Source: Firmicutes bacterium CAG:552 (GTDB lineage Bacteria; Bacillota; Clostridia; Christensenellales; Pumilibacteraceae). Taken from it: DNA of 28,684 nucleotides. The stretch is taken from positions 1 to 28,684 of the forward strand of contig FR884037.1 of the NCBI GenBank assembly GCA_000435495.1, given 5' to 3'. The notes below the pieces were generated by a model, which was not told the origin of the DNA, searched no databases, and saw only the letters and a program-made list of their open reading frames with translations. The position numbers were made by a program, and so were the translations under genes. Shown piece by piece: positions 7,498-16,900 of this stretch; position 1 is the first letter of the stretch, and each line of letters starts with the position of its first letter.

Positions 7498-9030
7498 TTA
7501 TTTCGAATAAGTCCGGCAAAAAGTTTTTATAAAGTATTCGGAACGTTTTTCAGTTTCTTTGTTTAAGGCATCGAACGTCATCTTTTCGGCAAGCGTTTGT
7601 TCGCCCGAAAAAAGATTTACCCCCAGTCCCAGCCTGTTTCCTTCTATTTTGTATCCCATAGAAGCCAAAATGGTCGGAAACAAATCGAGCGAAGTAAAGA
7701 TTCGATTATACTTAGCGTCATTATCAACGGACATCGCAGGATTTATAAAACAATTATAAACTCTGCGATCACTTTGCGCAACGCCTTCAAAAATACATGT
7801 ATCCGATCGTAGATGATCTCCAATAATGACTATAGTGGTGTTTTCATAAAAATCCTGCGCTTGTACCCACTCTATAAACTCATTAAGCAGAGCGTCAGCG
7901 CAAGCAATAACGTTTGCGGTCTTATTATCGTATATTTTCGGACAGTGCTCGCACTCGTAGCCGCCAATAGGGTGCGTATCTACGGTTAGCATAGTAAAAT
8001 TAAACGGTTCGTCTTTGTTTGCCAATTCACCTATTTCATTTTTCGCTATATCATAAAGCGTTTTGTCATCAAAACCCCACCATTTAAAGTCGTCTTTGTT
8101 TACAACCTTTCTTTCTACGGCAGTATTATAATCGTATATAACGTAATCGCCATGCGACTTAAAGAACTTGTCTCTGCCCGCAAACTTTATGTCCGAGCCG
8201 CAAAGAAATTCCAAATTATAATCTTGTTCTTGCAAAAAATCGCCCATGCCGTATGCGCCTTCTGCGAAGCCGTCCTCGAAATCCTCGCCTATTTTGAACG
8301 CCCACGGCAAACCCGTCGACGTAGCAAAAAGCGTCGCCATAGTCCAGTTGGTTGCATTAAGCTGCGTTACCCCGCCCAGCAATTGTTTATCGCTATCCGG
8401 GAAATACGCTTTATCCGAAAAGCTGACGTTTTCTGCCGCCAGTCTCGTAAGATTGGGTATGTAATTGTCCTTGCAAAAACCGCCTTCCTCCTTCGACGCA
8501 GCGGAAGTTTCCATACTCTCAAGGTATATAACTATTACGTTTCGTTTATTCTCGGCTTCTATCTTTACGTTACGAGGATCTATGTATTCGTTTTGATAAA
8601 TATCTGTCTTTTGCAGTTTTACGCTTACAAAGTCGTATACTCCGTAGCCGACGCTAACATACGCCATATTTCCGAAGAAGAGCATAATAGCCAACACGCA
8701 GCTAGTTATTCGCATTGCTCTTATCTTCGTCCCGCTGTTTTCGCCGTTCTTCTCGCTACTCTTCGCCCATATTCTGTCGCAAACAACCACCGCTACGGCA
8801 ATCAGCGCCGACCCTACTATAAACGGAAGACAGAACAAAAACGCTTCCTTTATAATACCGGTATTCATACCCTCGTTATTTCCGAAGATACTGTAAACTG
8901 TCGGCGCAAGGTTAAGATTATATGTTTTTAGCCCCCAGTAGGCAACGGCAAAAATAATCGCATCGAATACTATCAAAAAAAATACGATTATACGATATAC
9001 TATTCCGTTTACTGAAGTCTTGTTTTTCAT
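7498..9030 (-). CDS. LtaS/MdoB-like sulfatase-family membrane enzyme
   Basis: The 510-residue protein has three N-terminal membrane segments (about 11-33, 62-84 and 107-128) followed by an extracellular alkaline-phosphatase/sulfatase-fold domain. Metal and catalytic positions resemble lipoteichoic acid synthase and phosphoglycerol transferase: Glu171 in VIYLESMETS, a Thr nucleophile candidate at Thr230 in NWTMATL, His353 in VDTHPIGG, and Asp405-His406 in IVIIGDHLRSD. Such enzymes transfer glycerol phosphate from phosphatidylglycerol to glycolipids, LTA or other glycans. Classical LtaS has five membrane helices, so with only three this is better called a relative than LtaS itself. It stands alone between convergent and tandem genes; the ribosome binding site is weak (AAGAGAA). 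Confidence 0.82.
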   Translation of the reverse strand: MKNKTSVNGIVYRIIVFFLIVFDAIIFAVAYWGLKTYNLNLAPTVYSIFGNNEGMNTGIIKEAFLFCLPFIVGSALIAVAVVVCDRIWAKSSEKNGENSGTKIRAMRITSCVLAIMLFFGNMAYVSVGYGVYDFVSVKLQKTDIYQNEYIDPRNVKIEAENKRNVIVIYLESMETSAASKEEGGFCKDNYIPNLTRLAAENVSFSDKAYFPDSDKQLLGGVTQLNATNWTMATLFATSTGLPWAFKIGEDFEDGFAEGAYGMGDFLQEQDYNLEFLCGSDIKFAGRDKFFKSHGDYVIYDYNTAVERKVVNKDDFKWWGFDDKTLYDIAKNEIGELANKDEPFNFTMLTVDTHPIGGYECEHCPKIYDNKTANVIACADALLNEFIEWVQAQDFYENTTIVIIGDHLRSDTCIFEGVAQSDRRVYNCFINPAMSVDNDAKYNRIFTSLDLFPTILASMGYKIEGNRLGLGVNLFSGEQTLAEKMTFDALNKETEKRSEYFIKTFCRTYSK

Positions 9031-9616
9031 CTATCGTTTCTCTTAAAATACCGCTATTCGCTTCGTCGATAACACATTATACGAAACGCACGACAACAAA
9101 GTCAAGCATTTAAGCTTTTGAATTCTAACGCAACTCTTGCAATACCCGTATATGGTAGCAAAAATCATATAACGATTAAAAATTTTTATAACTATCACAC
9201 TTTTAAAAAGAAAATATTTCCGCAACCCGTCCTTAGGCGCATGGCTAAGGTAAATGTGTCGCTTTTGCAAGCAAAGCTATATCGTTACCTAAGATTAACT
9301 CTGTTGCCTCAGTAAAAGACTCGACTTTATCCTGCCATATTTCGATTCCGAGCCGTGAAGCAAAAGGCTGCAAAACAATAAATCTACGTTAATTGCAAAT
9401 TTATAATTTCTACAATACTTAAGTTTTATACGCAGTTATTATTTTTATAACCTCCTTACAACAATGCAGCAAATTTTACCCCTGCATGCAGCCGGTACAA
9501 GTACGGCGCAAACACAAATATATCTCAAAAAAACTATCTCGAATCAAATCGAAATAGCTTTTTGCAATAAATCAATATAATATTAAGCGCAAATTAAATG
9601 TACTTAGTCATAAAAA
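9031..9616. other. Intergenic region without a supported gene
   Basis: The stretch is AT-rich. The only reading frames are short and have neither a ribosome binding site nor recognisable content. A perfect antisense AAGGAGG occurs near 9452-9460 on the minus strand but no start codon follows it at a usable distance. The region holds the guaA terminator at 9527-9563 and otherwise nothing I recognise. Confidence 0.6.
9527..9563 (-). terminator. guaA terminator
   Basis: CTATCTCGA (9534-9542) pairs with TCGAAATAG (9549-9557) with one mismatch and a 6-nt loop, flanked by an A-run on the left and a T-run on the right. On the minus strand the stem is followed by seven T, as expected for a terminator 50-90 bp past the guaA stop codon. 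Confidence 0.7.
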
Positions 9617-11137
9617 TTATTCCCACTCAATCGTAGCAGGCGGCTTGGATGTAATATCGTAAACAACTCGGTTAACGCATTTAACCTCGTTGACGATGCG
9701 ATTACTTATTTTCTCCAAAACATCGAAAGGTATTCGAGCCCAATCCGCAGTCATTCCGTCAACGCTGGTTACGCCTCTTAGCGCAACCGTATAGTCATAA
9801 GTACGAGCATCCCCCATTACGCCGACGCTTCGGCAGGAAGTAAGCACTGCAAAATACTGCCAAATCTCGCTATCCAATCCGGCGTTTGCTATTTCCTCCC
9901 TATAGATATAATCGGCGTCTCTGAGTATTTCCAATTTCTCTTTGGTAATATTGCCTATAATTCGTATGGCAAGACCGGGTCCGGGAAAAGGTTGTCGCAT
10001 AACTATTTTTTTGTCAAGTCCGAGTTCGAATCCCAACTTGCGCACTTCGTCTTTAAACAAATCTCTAAGCGGTTCTATAATTTCCTTAAAATCGACCACG
10101 CTCGGTAACCCGCCTACGTTGTGATGCGACTTTATCGTAGCCGAATTTCCCAATCCGCTTTCGATAACGTCGGGATAAATTGTTCCCTGCACCAAATAAT
10201 CTACTTTGCCTATCTTCTTTGCCTGTGCCTCGAACGCTCTTATAAACTCCTCGCCTATTATTTTACGTTTTTTCTCCGGCTCGGTTACGCCCGAAAGACG
10301 ATTTAAGAATTGTTCGGATACGTCCAACGTAATAAGATTCATTCCCATCTCTTCGCCGAACACTCTTTTTACTTCTTCCGCTTCGTTTTTACGCAATAAA
10401 CCGTGATCCACGAAAACGCATATAAGACCGGGGCAAGCCTTGTGAATAAGCGTCGCAGCAACCGCACTGTCAACGCCGCCGCTTAATGCGCACAGAACTT
10501 TTTTGTCGCCAATTTTTTCTTTAAGCGCAGCTATTTGCCTTGCTGCGAAATTTCCCATAGTCCAATCGCCGACCGCACCGCAAACCTCGTACAAAAAATT
10601 CCTCAACATCTGCATGCCGTACTGCGTATGCATAACCTCCGGATGAAATTGCACGCCGTAAACTTTTTTCGATTCGTTTTCCATAGCGACTACGGGGCAG
10701 GTGTCCGTCTTTGCCGTTACTTTGAATCCTTTTGGAAGTTTGTCTATGTAATCGGTGTGGCTCATCCAACATACCGAACCTGACGGAATCCCTTTAAAAA
10801 TTTTGCCCGATTCGCCCTTTAACGTTTGTTTTCCGTACTCTCTCGCTCCGCCGACAACCTCGCCTTCGAAAAGTTTTGCAATAAGCTGACATCCGTAACA
10901 TATGCCGAAAACGGGCGCAATCGAAAATATTTCTTTGCTGACTACGGGAGCATTCTCTCCGTAAACGCTGTTAGGTCCCCCGGTAAAAATAATACCGATA
11001 GGATTTTTACTTTTTATTTTCTGTATATCCGTATTGTACGGCAAAAGTTCGCAGTACACGTTAAGCTCACGCACTCTGCGCGCAATAAGCTGATTGTACT
11101 GTCCGCCGAAATCTAAAATTACTACAGTTTGCTGCAT
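9617..11137 (-). CDS. guaA: GMP synthase (glutamine-hydrolysing)
   Basis: GuaA converts XMP to GMP with ATP and glutamine, directly after IMP dehydrogenase. The 506-residue protein has a class I glutamine amidotransferase domain with nucleophile Cys80 (FGICYGCQLIA) and His165 (VQFHPEV), a PP-loop ATP pyrophosphatase domain with SGGVDS (219-224), and the C-terminal dimerisation domain ending in PPATIEWE, the canonical terminus. A GAGGAG ribosome binding site sits 6 nt before the ATG. It is monocistronic, with its own promoter and terminator. guaB is in the same window but about 15 kb away. The leader is too short for a purine riboswitch. Confidence 0.97.
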   Translation of the reverse strand: MQQTVVILDFGGQYNQLIARRVRELNVYCELLPYNTDIQKIKSKNPIGIIFTGGPNSVYGENAPVVSKEIFSIAPVFGICYGCQLIAKLFEGEVVGGAREYGKQTLKGESGKIFKGIPSGSVCWMSHTDYIDKLPKGFKVTAKTDTCPVVAMENESKKVYGVQFHPEVMHTQYGMQMLRNFLYEVCGAVGDWTMGNFAARQIAALKEKIGDKKVLCALSGGVDSAVAATLIHKACPGLICVFVDHGLLRKNEAEEVKRVFGEEMGMNLITLDVSEQFLNRLSGVTEPEKKRKIIGEEFIRAFEAQAKKIGKVDYLVQGTIYPDVIESGLGNSATIKSHHNVGGLPSVVDFKEIIEPLRDLFKDEVRKLGFELGLDKKIVMRQPFPGPGLAIRIIGNITKEKLEILRDADYIYREEIANAGLDSEIWQYFAVLTSCRSVGVMGDARTYDYTVALRGVTSVDGMTADWARIPFDVLEKISNRIVNEVKCVNRVVYDITSKPPATIEWE

Positions 11138-11156
11138 AATAATCTCCTCTGTCGGA

Positions 11157-11186
11157 ATTATAGCATTTTTTGTGCGGCATAGGCAA
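11157..11186 (-). promoter_or_regulatory. Predicted guaA promoter
   Basis: On the minus strand TTGCCT (11181-11186), an 18-bp spacer and a perfect TATAAT (11157-11162) lie 19 bp before the guaA start codon. The leader is only about 12-15 nt, just enough for the ribosome binding site. Confidence 0.7.
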
Positions 11187-11246
11187 CTGTTTGTCTTCCG
11201 TATACGAATATTTATCGCACTAAGACTCCCGGACGGTATACTGCGC

Positions 11247-11276
11247 TTGCGTTATATGCGCTAAGGGTGATATAAT
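11247..11276 (+). promoter_or_regulatory. Predicted promoter of the alkylation repair gene
   Basis: TTGCGT (11247-11252), an 18-bp spacer and TATAAT (11271-11276), with an extended -10 TG one base upstream, precede the gene at 11311. The guaA promoter lies about 60 bp away in the opposite orientation. Confidence 0.65.
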
Positions 11277-11310
11277 TAAACGGATTGGACACCACAAAAA
11301 CGGAGGGCGT

Positions 11311-11988
11311 ATGAATGACCGAATACTACAATTCTTAACAGACAATAAAGACGACAAGTATGCCGACTTTCAGCGCACTCTTATTACATCGGCTTATCCG
11401 ATTATAGGAGTGCGAACGCCTCTGTTAAAAAAAGAAGCGGCAATTATTTGCTCGGATACGAAAATATCCGAATTTCTCGACGATTTACCGCACGTTTATT
11501 TTGAGCAATTCGCTTTACATTCGTTTGTGCTGTCAAAAGAAACCGATTTCGATACCGCCGTATTTCGTCTCAAAGAACTCCTTCCGTATTTAGATAATTG
11601 GGCATTGTGCGACCAACTGAAAATTAAATGCTTTGGCAAAAATATCGCAAAGCTACCGCCTCTCATAGATGAATTTTTGAGTTCGAATCACACTTATACA
11701 ATACGGTTTGCAATAGGTTTGCTTATGAGTTACTTTCTCGACGAATATTTTTCGGAGGAATGTCTCAATAAGGTTTGTAATGTAAAAAGCGAAGAGTACT
11801 ATGTAAACATGATGCGTGCCTGGTACTTTGCTACCACTCTTGCGAAACAGTATCATTCCACCATAAAATTATTGGAAAGCGGCTCGCTGGACAAATGGAC
11901 GCATAACAAAACAATTCAAAAAGCAATCGAAAGTTACCGCATAGCAGACGCTCGGAAGACATATTTACGTTCGCTAAAAATCAAATAA
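11311..11988 (+). CDS. DNA alkylation repair protein, AlkD-like
   Basis: The 225-residue, almost wholly helical protein has the HEAT-like repeat pattern of the AlkD/AlkC glycosylase superfamily. AlkD removes N3- and N7-alkylated purines without base flipping. The segment LDNWALCDQLKIK carries Trp97 and Asp101, and Arg132 (TIRFAIGLLMSYF) and Trp171 (MMRAWYFATTLAKQY) follow at spacings close to the catalytic-cleft residues of AlkD. The start is supported by GGAGG 4 nt upstream and by its own promoter. It is a single-gene unit divergent from guaA. I am confident of the family but not of the substrate range. Confidence 0.9.
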   Translation: MNDRILQFLTDNKDDKYADFQRTLITSAYPIIGVRTPLLKKEAAIICSDTKISEFLDDLPHVYFEQFALHSFVLSKETDFDTAVFRLKELLPYLDNWALCDQLKIKCFGKNIAKLPPLIDEFLSSNHTYTIRFAIGLLMSYFLDEYFSEECLNKVCNVKSEEYYVNMMRAWYFATTLAKQYHSTIKLLESGSLDKWTHNKTIQKAIESYRIADARKTYLRSLKIK

Positions 11989-12161
11989 TGCGTCTTTTGC
12001 CTGTCAAACGACGTCAACAAACCGAGTTTTTCTGTAATAGATTATAAAACCGCCCGCAAAATTACCTACGATTAATGATTATCCGGAGTTTGCAAATAAA
12101 TTCGAGCGGCTATATTATGCAAAAGCACGGAGACGCAATTACGCAAAGAAGCGCAATACGC

Positions 12162-12190
12162 TTGCTTTTTGGTAAAGTAAATGTTATACT
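12162..12190 (+). promoter_or_regulatory. Predicted upp promoter
   Basis: TTGCTT (12162-12167), a 17-bp spacer and TATACT (12185-12190) lie 63 bp before the upp start codon. The rest of 11989-12253 shows no gene. Confidence 0.65.
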
Positions 12191-12253
12191 ACAGTATAAG
12201 GAAAATGCGATTCGGCTACGAATTACGAAATCACTTATAGAGGAGAATTAGAT

Positions 12254-12892
12254 ATGGAGAAATTCAAAAACGTGACAGTTTTCGATCATCCGCTTATAAA
12301 ACACAAAATCGCTATTTTGAGAGACGAAAAAACCGGCATGAAGGAATTTAGAGAGCTTATCGAAGAAATAGCTACGCTTATGACGTATGAAGCCTTCAAA
12401 GACGTTCCGACAAAAAAAGTGATGGTTAAAACTCCGTTAGAAGAAACCGAACAAACGGTTGTAGTAGAAAAATCCATCGTTTTGGTTCCTGTGCTGAGAG
12501 CCGGTTTGGGCATGGTTAACGGGGTTCACGTACTGTTCCCCACCGCCAAAGTAGGACATATAGGCATGTTCCGCAACGAGGAAACTTTAGAACCTCAGGA
12601 ATATTATTGCAAACTTCCCGACGGCGTTGAAGACAAGCTCGTAGTCGTACTCGATCCTATGCTCGCAACCGGCGGCAGCGCAATCGCCGCCATAAACCAG
12701 CTCAAAAAACGTGGGGCTAAAAATATAAAGATGATGTCTATAATCGCCGCTCCCGAAGGCGTAAAGGCGCTTGCTTCGGCTCATCCCGACGTCCAGATTT
12801 ACGTGGCAACGGTAGATAGAGAACTCAACGAAAACGGCTACATACTCCCGGGCTTGGGCGATGCCGGCGACAGACTTTTCGGCACCAAATAA
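12254..12892 (+). CDS. upp: Uracil phosphoribosyltransferase
   Basis: Upp salvages uracil by joining it to PRPP to make UMP. The 212-residue protein has the type I phosphoribosyltransferase PRPP loop VLDPMLATGG (132-141), the LRAGLGMVNG segment (81-90) and the uracil-binding C-terminus NENGYILPGLGDAGDRLFGTK, all canonical. The start follows AGAGGAG with 8-nt spacing. acpP lies 62 bp downstream with no terminator between, so the two are probably co-transcribed. No pyrimidine operon genes are nearby. Confidence 0.97.
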   Translation: MEKFKNVTVFDHPLIKHKIAILRDEKTGMKEFRELIEEIATLMTYEAFKDVPTKKVMVKTPLEETEQTVVVEKSIVLVPVLRAGLGMVNGVHVLFPTAKVGHIGMFRNEETLEPQEYYCKLPDGVEDKLVVVLDPMLATGGSAIAAINQLKKRGAKNIKMMSIIAAPEGVKALASAHPDVQIYVATVDRELNENGYILPGLGDAGDRLFGTK

Positions 12893-12954
12893 TTTTTGAC
12901 GATACGCCGCTTAAAGCGTTATCTATAATAAAAAAGGAGGTTATTATCTGAATC

Positions 12955-13176
12955 ATGGATTACATAAAGAGCTTAAGTGAAATAGTCAGCGAAAATATGG
13001 GTAAAGAAATTACCCTTACCGAACAAACTACTTTTGACGATCTCGGATTCGATTCCTTGGATAAGGTAGAATTGCTCATGGCAGTAGAAGACAAATTCGG
13101 CTTCACTTTCCCCGACGACGTTATGGCAAATAACGTAGCCGAGCTTATCGAAGTTATTAAAAAGAGCGCTAAATAA
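12955..13176 (+). CDS. acpP: Acyl carrier protein
   Basis: This 73-residue acidic four-helix protein has the phosphopantetheine attachment motif GFDSLDKVEL with Ser34. It carries acyl chains in fatty acid or related synthesis. It resembles housekeeping AcpP, but no fab or holo-ACP synthase genes adjoin it, so a dedicated ACP for another pathway is possible. An in-frame TGA at 12949-12951 makes the ATG at 12955 the only start. The strong AAGGAGG ends at 12940, 14 nt away, which is longer than usual. A perfect terminator follows 24 bp after the stop. Confidence 0.93.
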   Translation: MDYIKSLSEIVSENMGKEITLTEQTTFDDLGFDSLDKVELLMAVEDKFGFTFPDDVMANNVAELIEVIKKSAK

Positions 13177-13200
13177 ACTACGTTATATTTATAAATGTAA

Positions 13201-13231
13201 AGCGACGGATACCATATCCGTCGCTTTTTTG
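13201..13231 (+). terminator. acpP terminator
   Basis: AGCGACGGAT (13201-13210) pairs perfectly with ATCCGTCGCT (13216-13225) around a 5-nt loop, followed by a run of T. It ends the upp-acpP transcript. Confidence 0.93.
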
Positions 13232-13244
13232 TTATAGAAGAAAC

Positions 13245-13693
13245 TCTTTGCTTACGCTGTTTTTGAACGCCGCTTAACTCCGTTATATTCCTTCCCTCGT
13301 ATCCGCTCAGCTCCACTGCTGCAAGAGCCTCTTTAACTCGTAGCTCGGTATCTTTTTTCCCCTGAACACTTAATCCCAAACGCACGTTTTCTCCTACGTC
13401 TAACATCGGCAATAGGTTGAACTCCTGAAATACGAAGCCGCAGTATCCGTTGCGGTAACCGTCAAGTTCCTTTTCGCCGAACTTAAGAACGTCGTTTCCG
13501 TCTATAACTACGCTCCCGCTATCCGCTTTATCCAATCCGCCGAGTACGTTAAGCAACGTTGACTTTCCGCTTCCCGACTTTCCTAATACAAAAAACACCC
13601 CTTTGTCCGGCAGGCAAAACAGACGTTATCCAATGCCTTGACTTCGCCACCGCCCAATGTATACGCCTTACATACGTTGCGAATTTTTATCAT
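13245..13693 (-). pseudogene. Decayed ABC transporter ATPase (LolD/MacB-like)
   Basis: The gene begins at an ATG at 13693 with MIKIRNVCKAYTLGGGEVKAL, typical of the LolD/MacB/FtsE-like class of ABC ATPases. A single-base deletion near 13609-13613 then shifts the frame. The following frame contains FVLGKSGSGKSTLLNVLGGL (Walker A) and a Q-loop in FVFQEFNLLPMLDVGENV. The signature is damaged (ELSGVQKQRKQRV instead of LSGGQxQRVAIARA), and similarity stops there, about 20 bp before the acpP terminator. Walker B, the D-loop, the H-loop and any permease gene are missing. The remaining open frame runs antisense through acpP and is meaningless. A plausible promoter survives upstream (13785-13813). Confidence 0.85.
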
Positions 13694-13784
13694 GCCTTTC
13701 ACCTCAAAAACCGAAGGTTGTTTTTCGGGTTGATTATGCGTTAAAAAATCTTTAATTATTTGCGAGCAAATTACGCTTTTTCTT

Positions 13785-13813
13785 ATAGTAACATATAAGT
13801 ACGGTTCGGTCAA
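13785..13813 (-). promoter_or_regulatory. Relic promoter of the ABC ATPase pseudogene
   Basis: On the minus strand TTGACC (13808-13813), a 17-bp spacer and TACTAT (13785-13790) precede the pseudogene start by about 90 bp. It may still drive a non-coding or antisense transcript towards acpP. Confidence 0.4.
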
Positions 13814-13907
13814 TAATAAAACGTGATTATCTGCCTTTCTCCCGGCGCTACACTTTTGCATAATCACATCTGTTTATTAAATTCATCGGGAATAATATTA
13901 AAACGCT

Positions 13908-13944
13908 AAAAAAATCCGCTTTCGACAAGGAAAGCGGATTTTTT
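13908..13944 (-). terminator. Terminator of the large lipoprotein gene
   Basis: TCCGCTTTC (13915-13923) pairs with GAAAGCGGA (13930-13938) around a 6-nt loop. Flanking A and T runs extend the stem, and either strand gives a stem plus T-run. It lies 20 bp past the stop codon of the gene at 13964. Confidence 0.9.
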
Positions 13945-13963
13945 GTTATCTTACATAAATGCC

Positions 13964-16900
13964 TTATGCAGCTGCTTTATTTAAGTTTTCCTTGAACTGC
14001 AGATAAGCTTCGTAATTGGATATCGCTCTAACGTCGGCAAGCTCGATAAGTTCGTCGAGTTTTGCAATTCTCTCTTCTAAGCCAACCGTAGCTGAGCTGT
14101 TTAATATCTCTGCGATTTCGGCAGTTGCAACCATGCTTGCGCCTTGTCTGAATCCTACGCCGGCGGTAAGGTAATAACTGTTAAGAGCGATTGTACCTTC
14201 GATTTGCGGATTGTAAATAGCAATGTACGCTTTTGCTTCGTCGCTCAAGCCTCCGTATACTTCATCGTACAAAGCGTAAATCTCATTATACAAATCGATC
14301 ATTTCTTGCACGCCCATATGACAACCGTACTGCATCGAAAGAAGCGTCTGGGTATATTCTTCGGCTTGCTCTGTAAGCTTTGTAGCCACTACTTTGCTTG
14401 CTCTCGCAAGTTCGAGTTCTACTGCAGCCAAAGCGTCTGCGTCAACAGCAGCCACAAACTTGTTTTGCTGCGACTTTAACGCCAAAACTTTCTGCATATA
14501 AGCTATCGCCTCTTCCATAGTCATGGCGAGAAGTTCATCCTCCGAAGGCGCAACTATTGCTTTAGCAGTCTCGTTCCATGCCTTAACGGTTTCTGCCTGA
14601 GACTCGCTTGCCTTTAAAACGAATGCGCTCATTGTTTCGGCATAAGCGATGTCCAGATATTCTCTTTGCAAATCGGTAAACCCAAAGTATCTGGTTATAA
14701 GACCGGCAATATCCTTATCCGCTTTGTAATCTTCTACCCACTTGTCTGCGGCTTTCTTGTCGGTATTATATAATTTCGCATAATAATCATCGAAACTTTC
14801 CTTGGTCCAGCTACCCTTCTCGTAATTATAAACAAGAGCTTTTTGGGAATCGGTCAAAGCTTCGTACATAGCCTTTACCTCGGCAATCTTAGCATTAAAT
14901 TCTTGCTCCGTAGCGGGGAAGAAATACTCAAACTCTTCGATAGCTTCTCTCACCTTAGCGGCTTCTACGTCATCCTCAAAAGCTTTAGCGGCATTATGGA
15001 TATACTTATAATCGCTCATATCTGCGTCGCTGAAGGCTATTCTCAAAATTTCGGTTTCACCGTATTCCTTTCCTTCGATAACAACTTCGTCCATTTCAAC
15101 GTCATATCCGCGAATGATCAAAGCCGCATTGCCGTCCGTAAGCGAAATTTGCATACCTATGTACGAAATAGGTCTGTAAAATCCGGTGATGGGCATTACC
15201 ATTACGCCCATTGCTCCCACATTCTTAAATATCAATTCGTTAAGCATGGGCGATAAGAACATATTTAATAAGGATGTAATGTCGTCGACAAGCTTAATCT
15301 CTACGGTATCGTTAGAGATATTTACGGTAAATAATGCGCCGAGAAGGCTCATGATTTCCGAGGGATCAATTTCCGTATCGCCGATTTCTCCAAGGTCAAC
15401 CTGAGGCAATTCGAGTTTCGATACGAAAACAGGTCTGCTTACCTGAACTTCCTTTGTTATTTGATTACCTTCCGCATCTACGCCGTCGGCAATCGTTTCG
15501 GTAACGTAATTTACCGCCATAAAGTAAAGTTCGCCGTTTTCGAACACAATGTTAAGCGTGTCCGCACCGGATGCAACTCCGATCCAATCGGGAAGTTCCA
15601 TACCAAACATACCGGCAAGTCCCAACATCGATTTTATATTTTCATCGAGGGTTATCGCAACTTCAACCTTGAGTGCCTTAGCCGGGTTGGTTACGTTAGT
15701 ATCATAAGTAACCGCTATCTGCGCATCCACGCCGAGAGCGAATTCCTCCGAATCGGGATCCTGATTCAATTGAATTTTTACGTTTGCTCCAAATCTTATG
15801 TCGGTTTTATAAGTGCCGAGATCCGAAGGAAGCTCGAACTTTTCGTTAGCTACGGCAAATTCGATTTCGGCAAGAGTTTCTTCTCCCTTAACCTGAGCTA
15901 CTATAAAGCTCGGTCTGTACATAGGGGCATAAACAGTAGCGCCTACAAAACAACTTTCTTCCTCGCCCAAGACGCCCGCCATCTGCAACATCTGACTAAC
16001 GATTCCGGTATATTCTTCGGTCAACGTTATCGACAGTGTATTGTTTTGATACGAAATGTCAAACATACCTTCAGTCGATAAATCGCCGATCTCTATATCT
16101 TTAACGTCCGAAGCAAACTTATATTTTAGGCCGAAGACGTTTACATAGAAATTTCTGTCACTGTATACTACTACAGCCTCTTGAGTTCCGATATTTACGG
16201 TCAACGCACACTCGATAGCCTCGAAAGCGGTTTTTTCCATGTTTATAAGCGAATCTATATCTGCTTTTGCCGCAACTTTAACCGGAAGGAACACGTTACC
16301 TACCATTACTTTGCCGGTAAGCGATACGCCGTAACCAAAATCGATTCCCATTAGGTTTGAAGCCGCATAAACGGCAAGAGCTTTTGCGTTTATTCCGGTA
16401 AGAGCATATTCGTTAAGGTCGGAAGGCAATTCCAATGCTTCGTTAGCCACCGCAAAAGTAGCGGTTACGGTATTGCTGCCGACTATAATCGATGACGAAA
16501 CGGAACCGAGTACTCCGTTAGCTACATAAAAATCGGTCTTTATTTCGAACTTGTCCGTATCGGATATCAATTCCTTAGCTACGATAAATTGCTTTAACTC
16601 TTTAACGACGGCATCGGAAAGCGAAACGTTGTAAACGTTACTCTTCTTTGCGTCTTTCTCTACAGAGATTATGTCTTCTATCTCTATTTCCGCAAAACCT
16701 CCGCTTGCAACCCCGATATCTTTCAAATCCAATCCGTATTTTTTACCGAACACATTTGCATAAAGCTTTTTATCCGAATAGATTAACGCCAATTCTTTAC
16801 CGTTGATGCGAACCTGTGCCATAACGTCAATCGATGCGCCGATATCGCCGCCATTGTTTATTATGTCGTCCACGTCCGCCTTAGCGCTGATTTTCAGAGG

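Noticed and set aside
8152..8931. A 259-codon plus-strand open frame
   Set aside because: It lies fully antisense to the LtaS/MdoB-like gene, has low-complexity composition and no ribosome binding site; it is a shadow frame.
9043..9270. A 75-codon minus-strand frame between the LtaS-like gene and guaA
   Set aside because: No ribosome binding site, no recognisable motif, and composition of an AT-rich spacer.
11138..11160. Purine riboswitch upstream of guaA (and similarly of guaB)
   Set aside because: Predicted leaders are shorter than 30 nt, too short for any aptamer.
12924..12929. TATAAT just before acpP as a separate promoter
   Set aside because: The only -35-like hexamer is 22 bp away, and transcription would begin inside the ribosome binding site; co-transcription with upp is simpler.
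12960..13230. Continuation of the ABC ATPase frame antisense through acpP
   Set aside because: Similarity to ABC ATPases ends at the broken signature near 13245; the rest is the complement of acpP and its terminator.
15461..16081. Long plus-strand frames inside the large lipoprotein gene (also at 17129-17851 and 14843-15256)
   Set aside because: They are antisense shadows of the lipoprotein coding frame.
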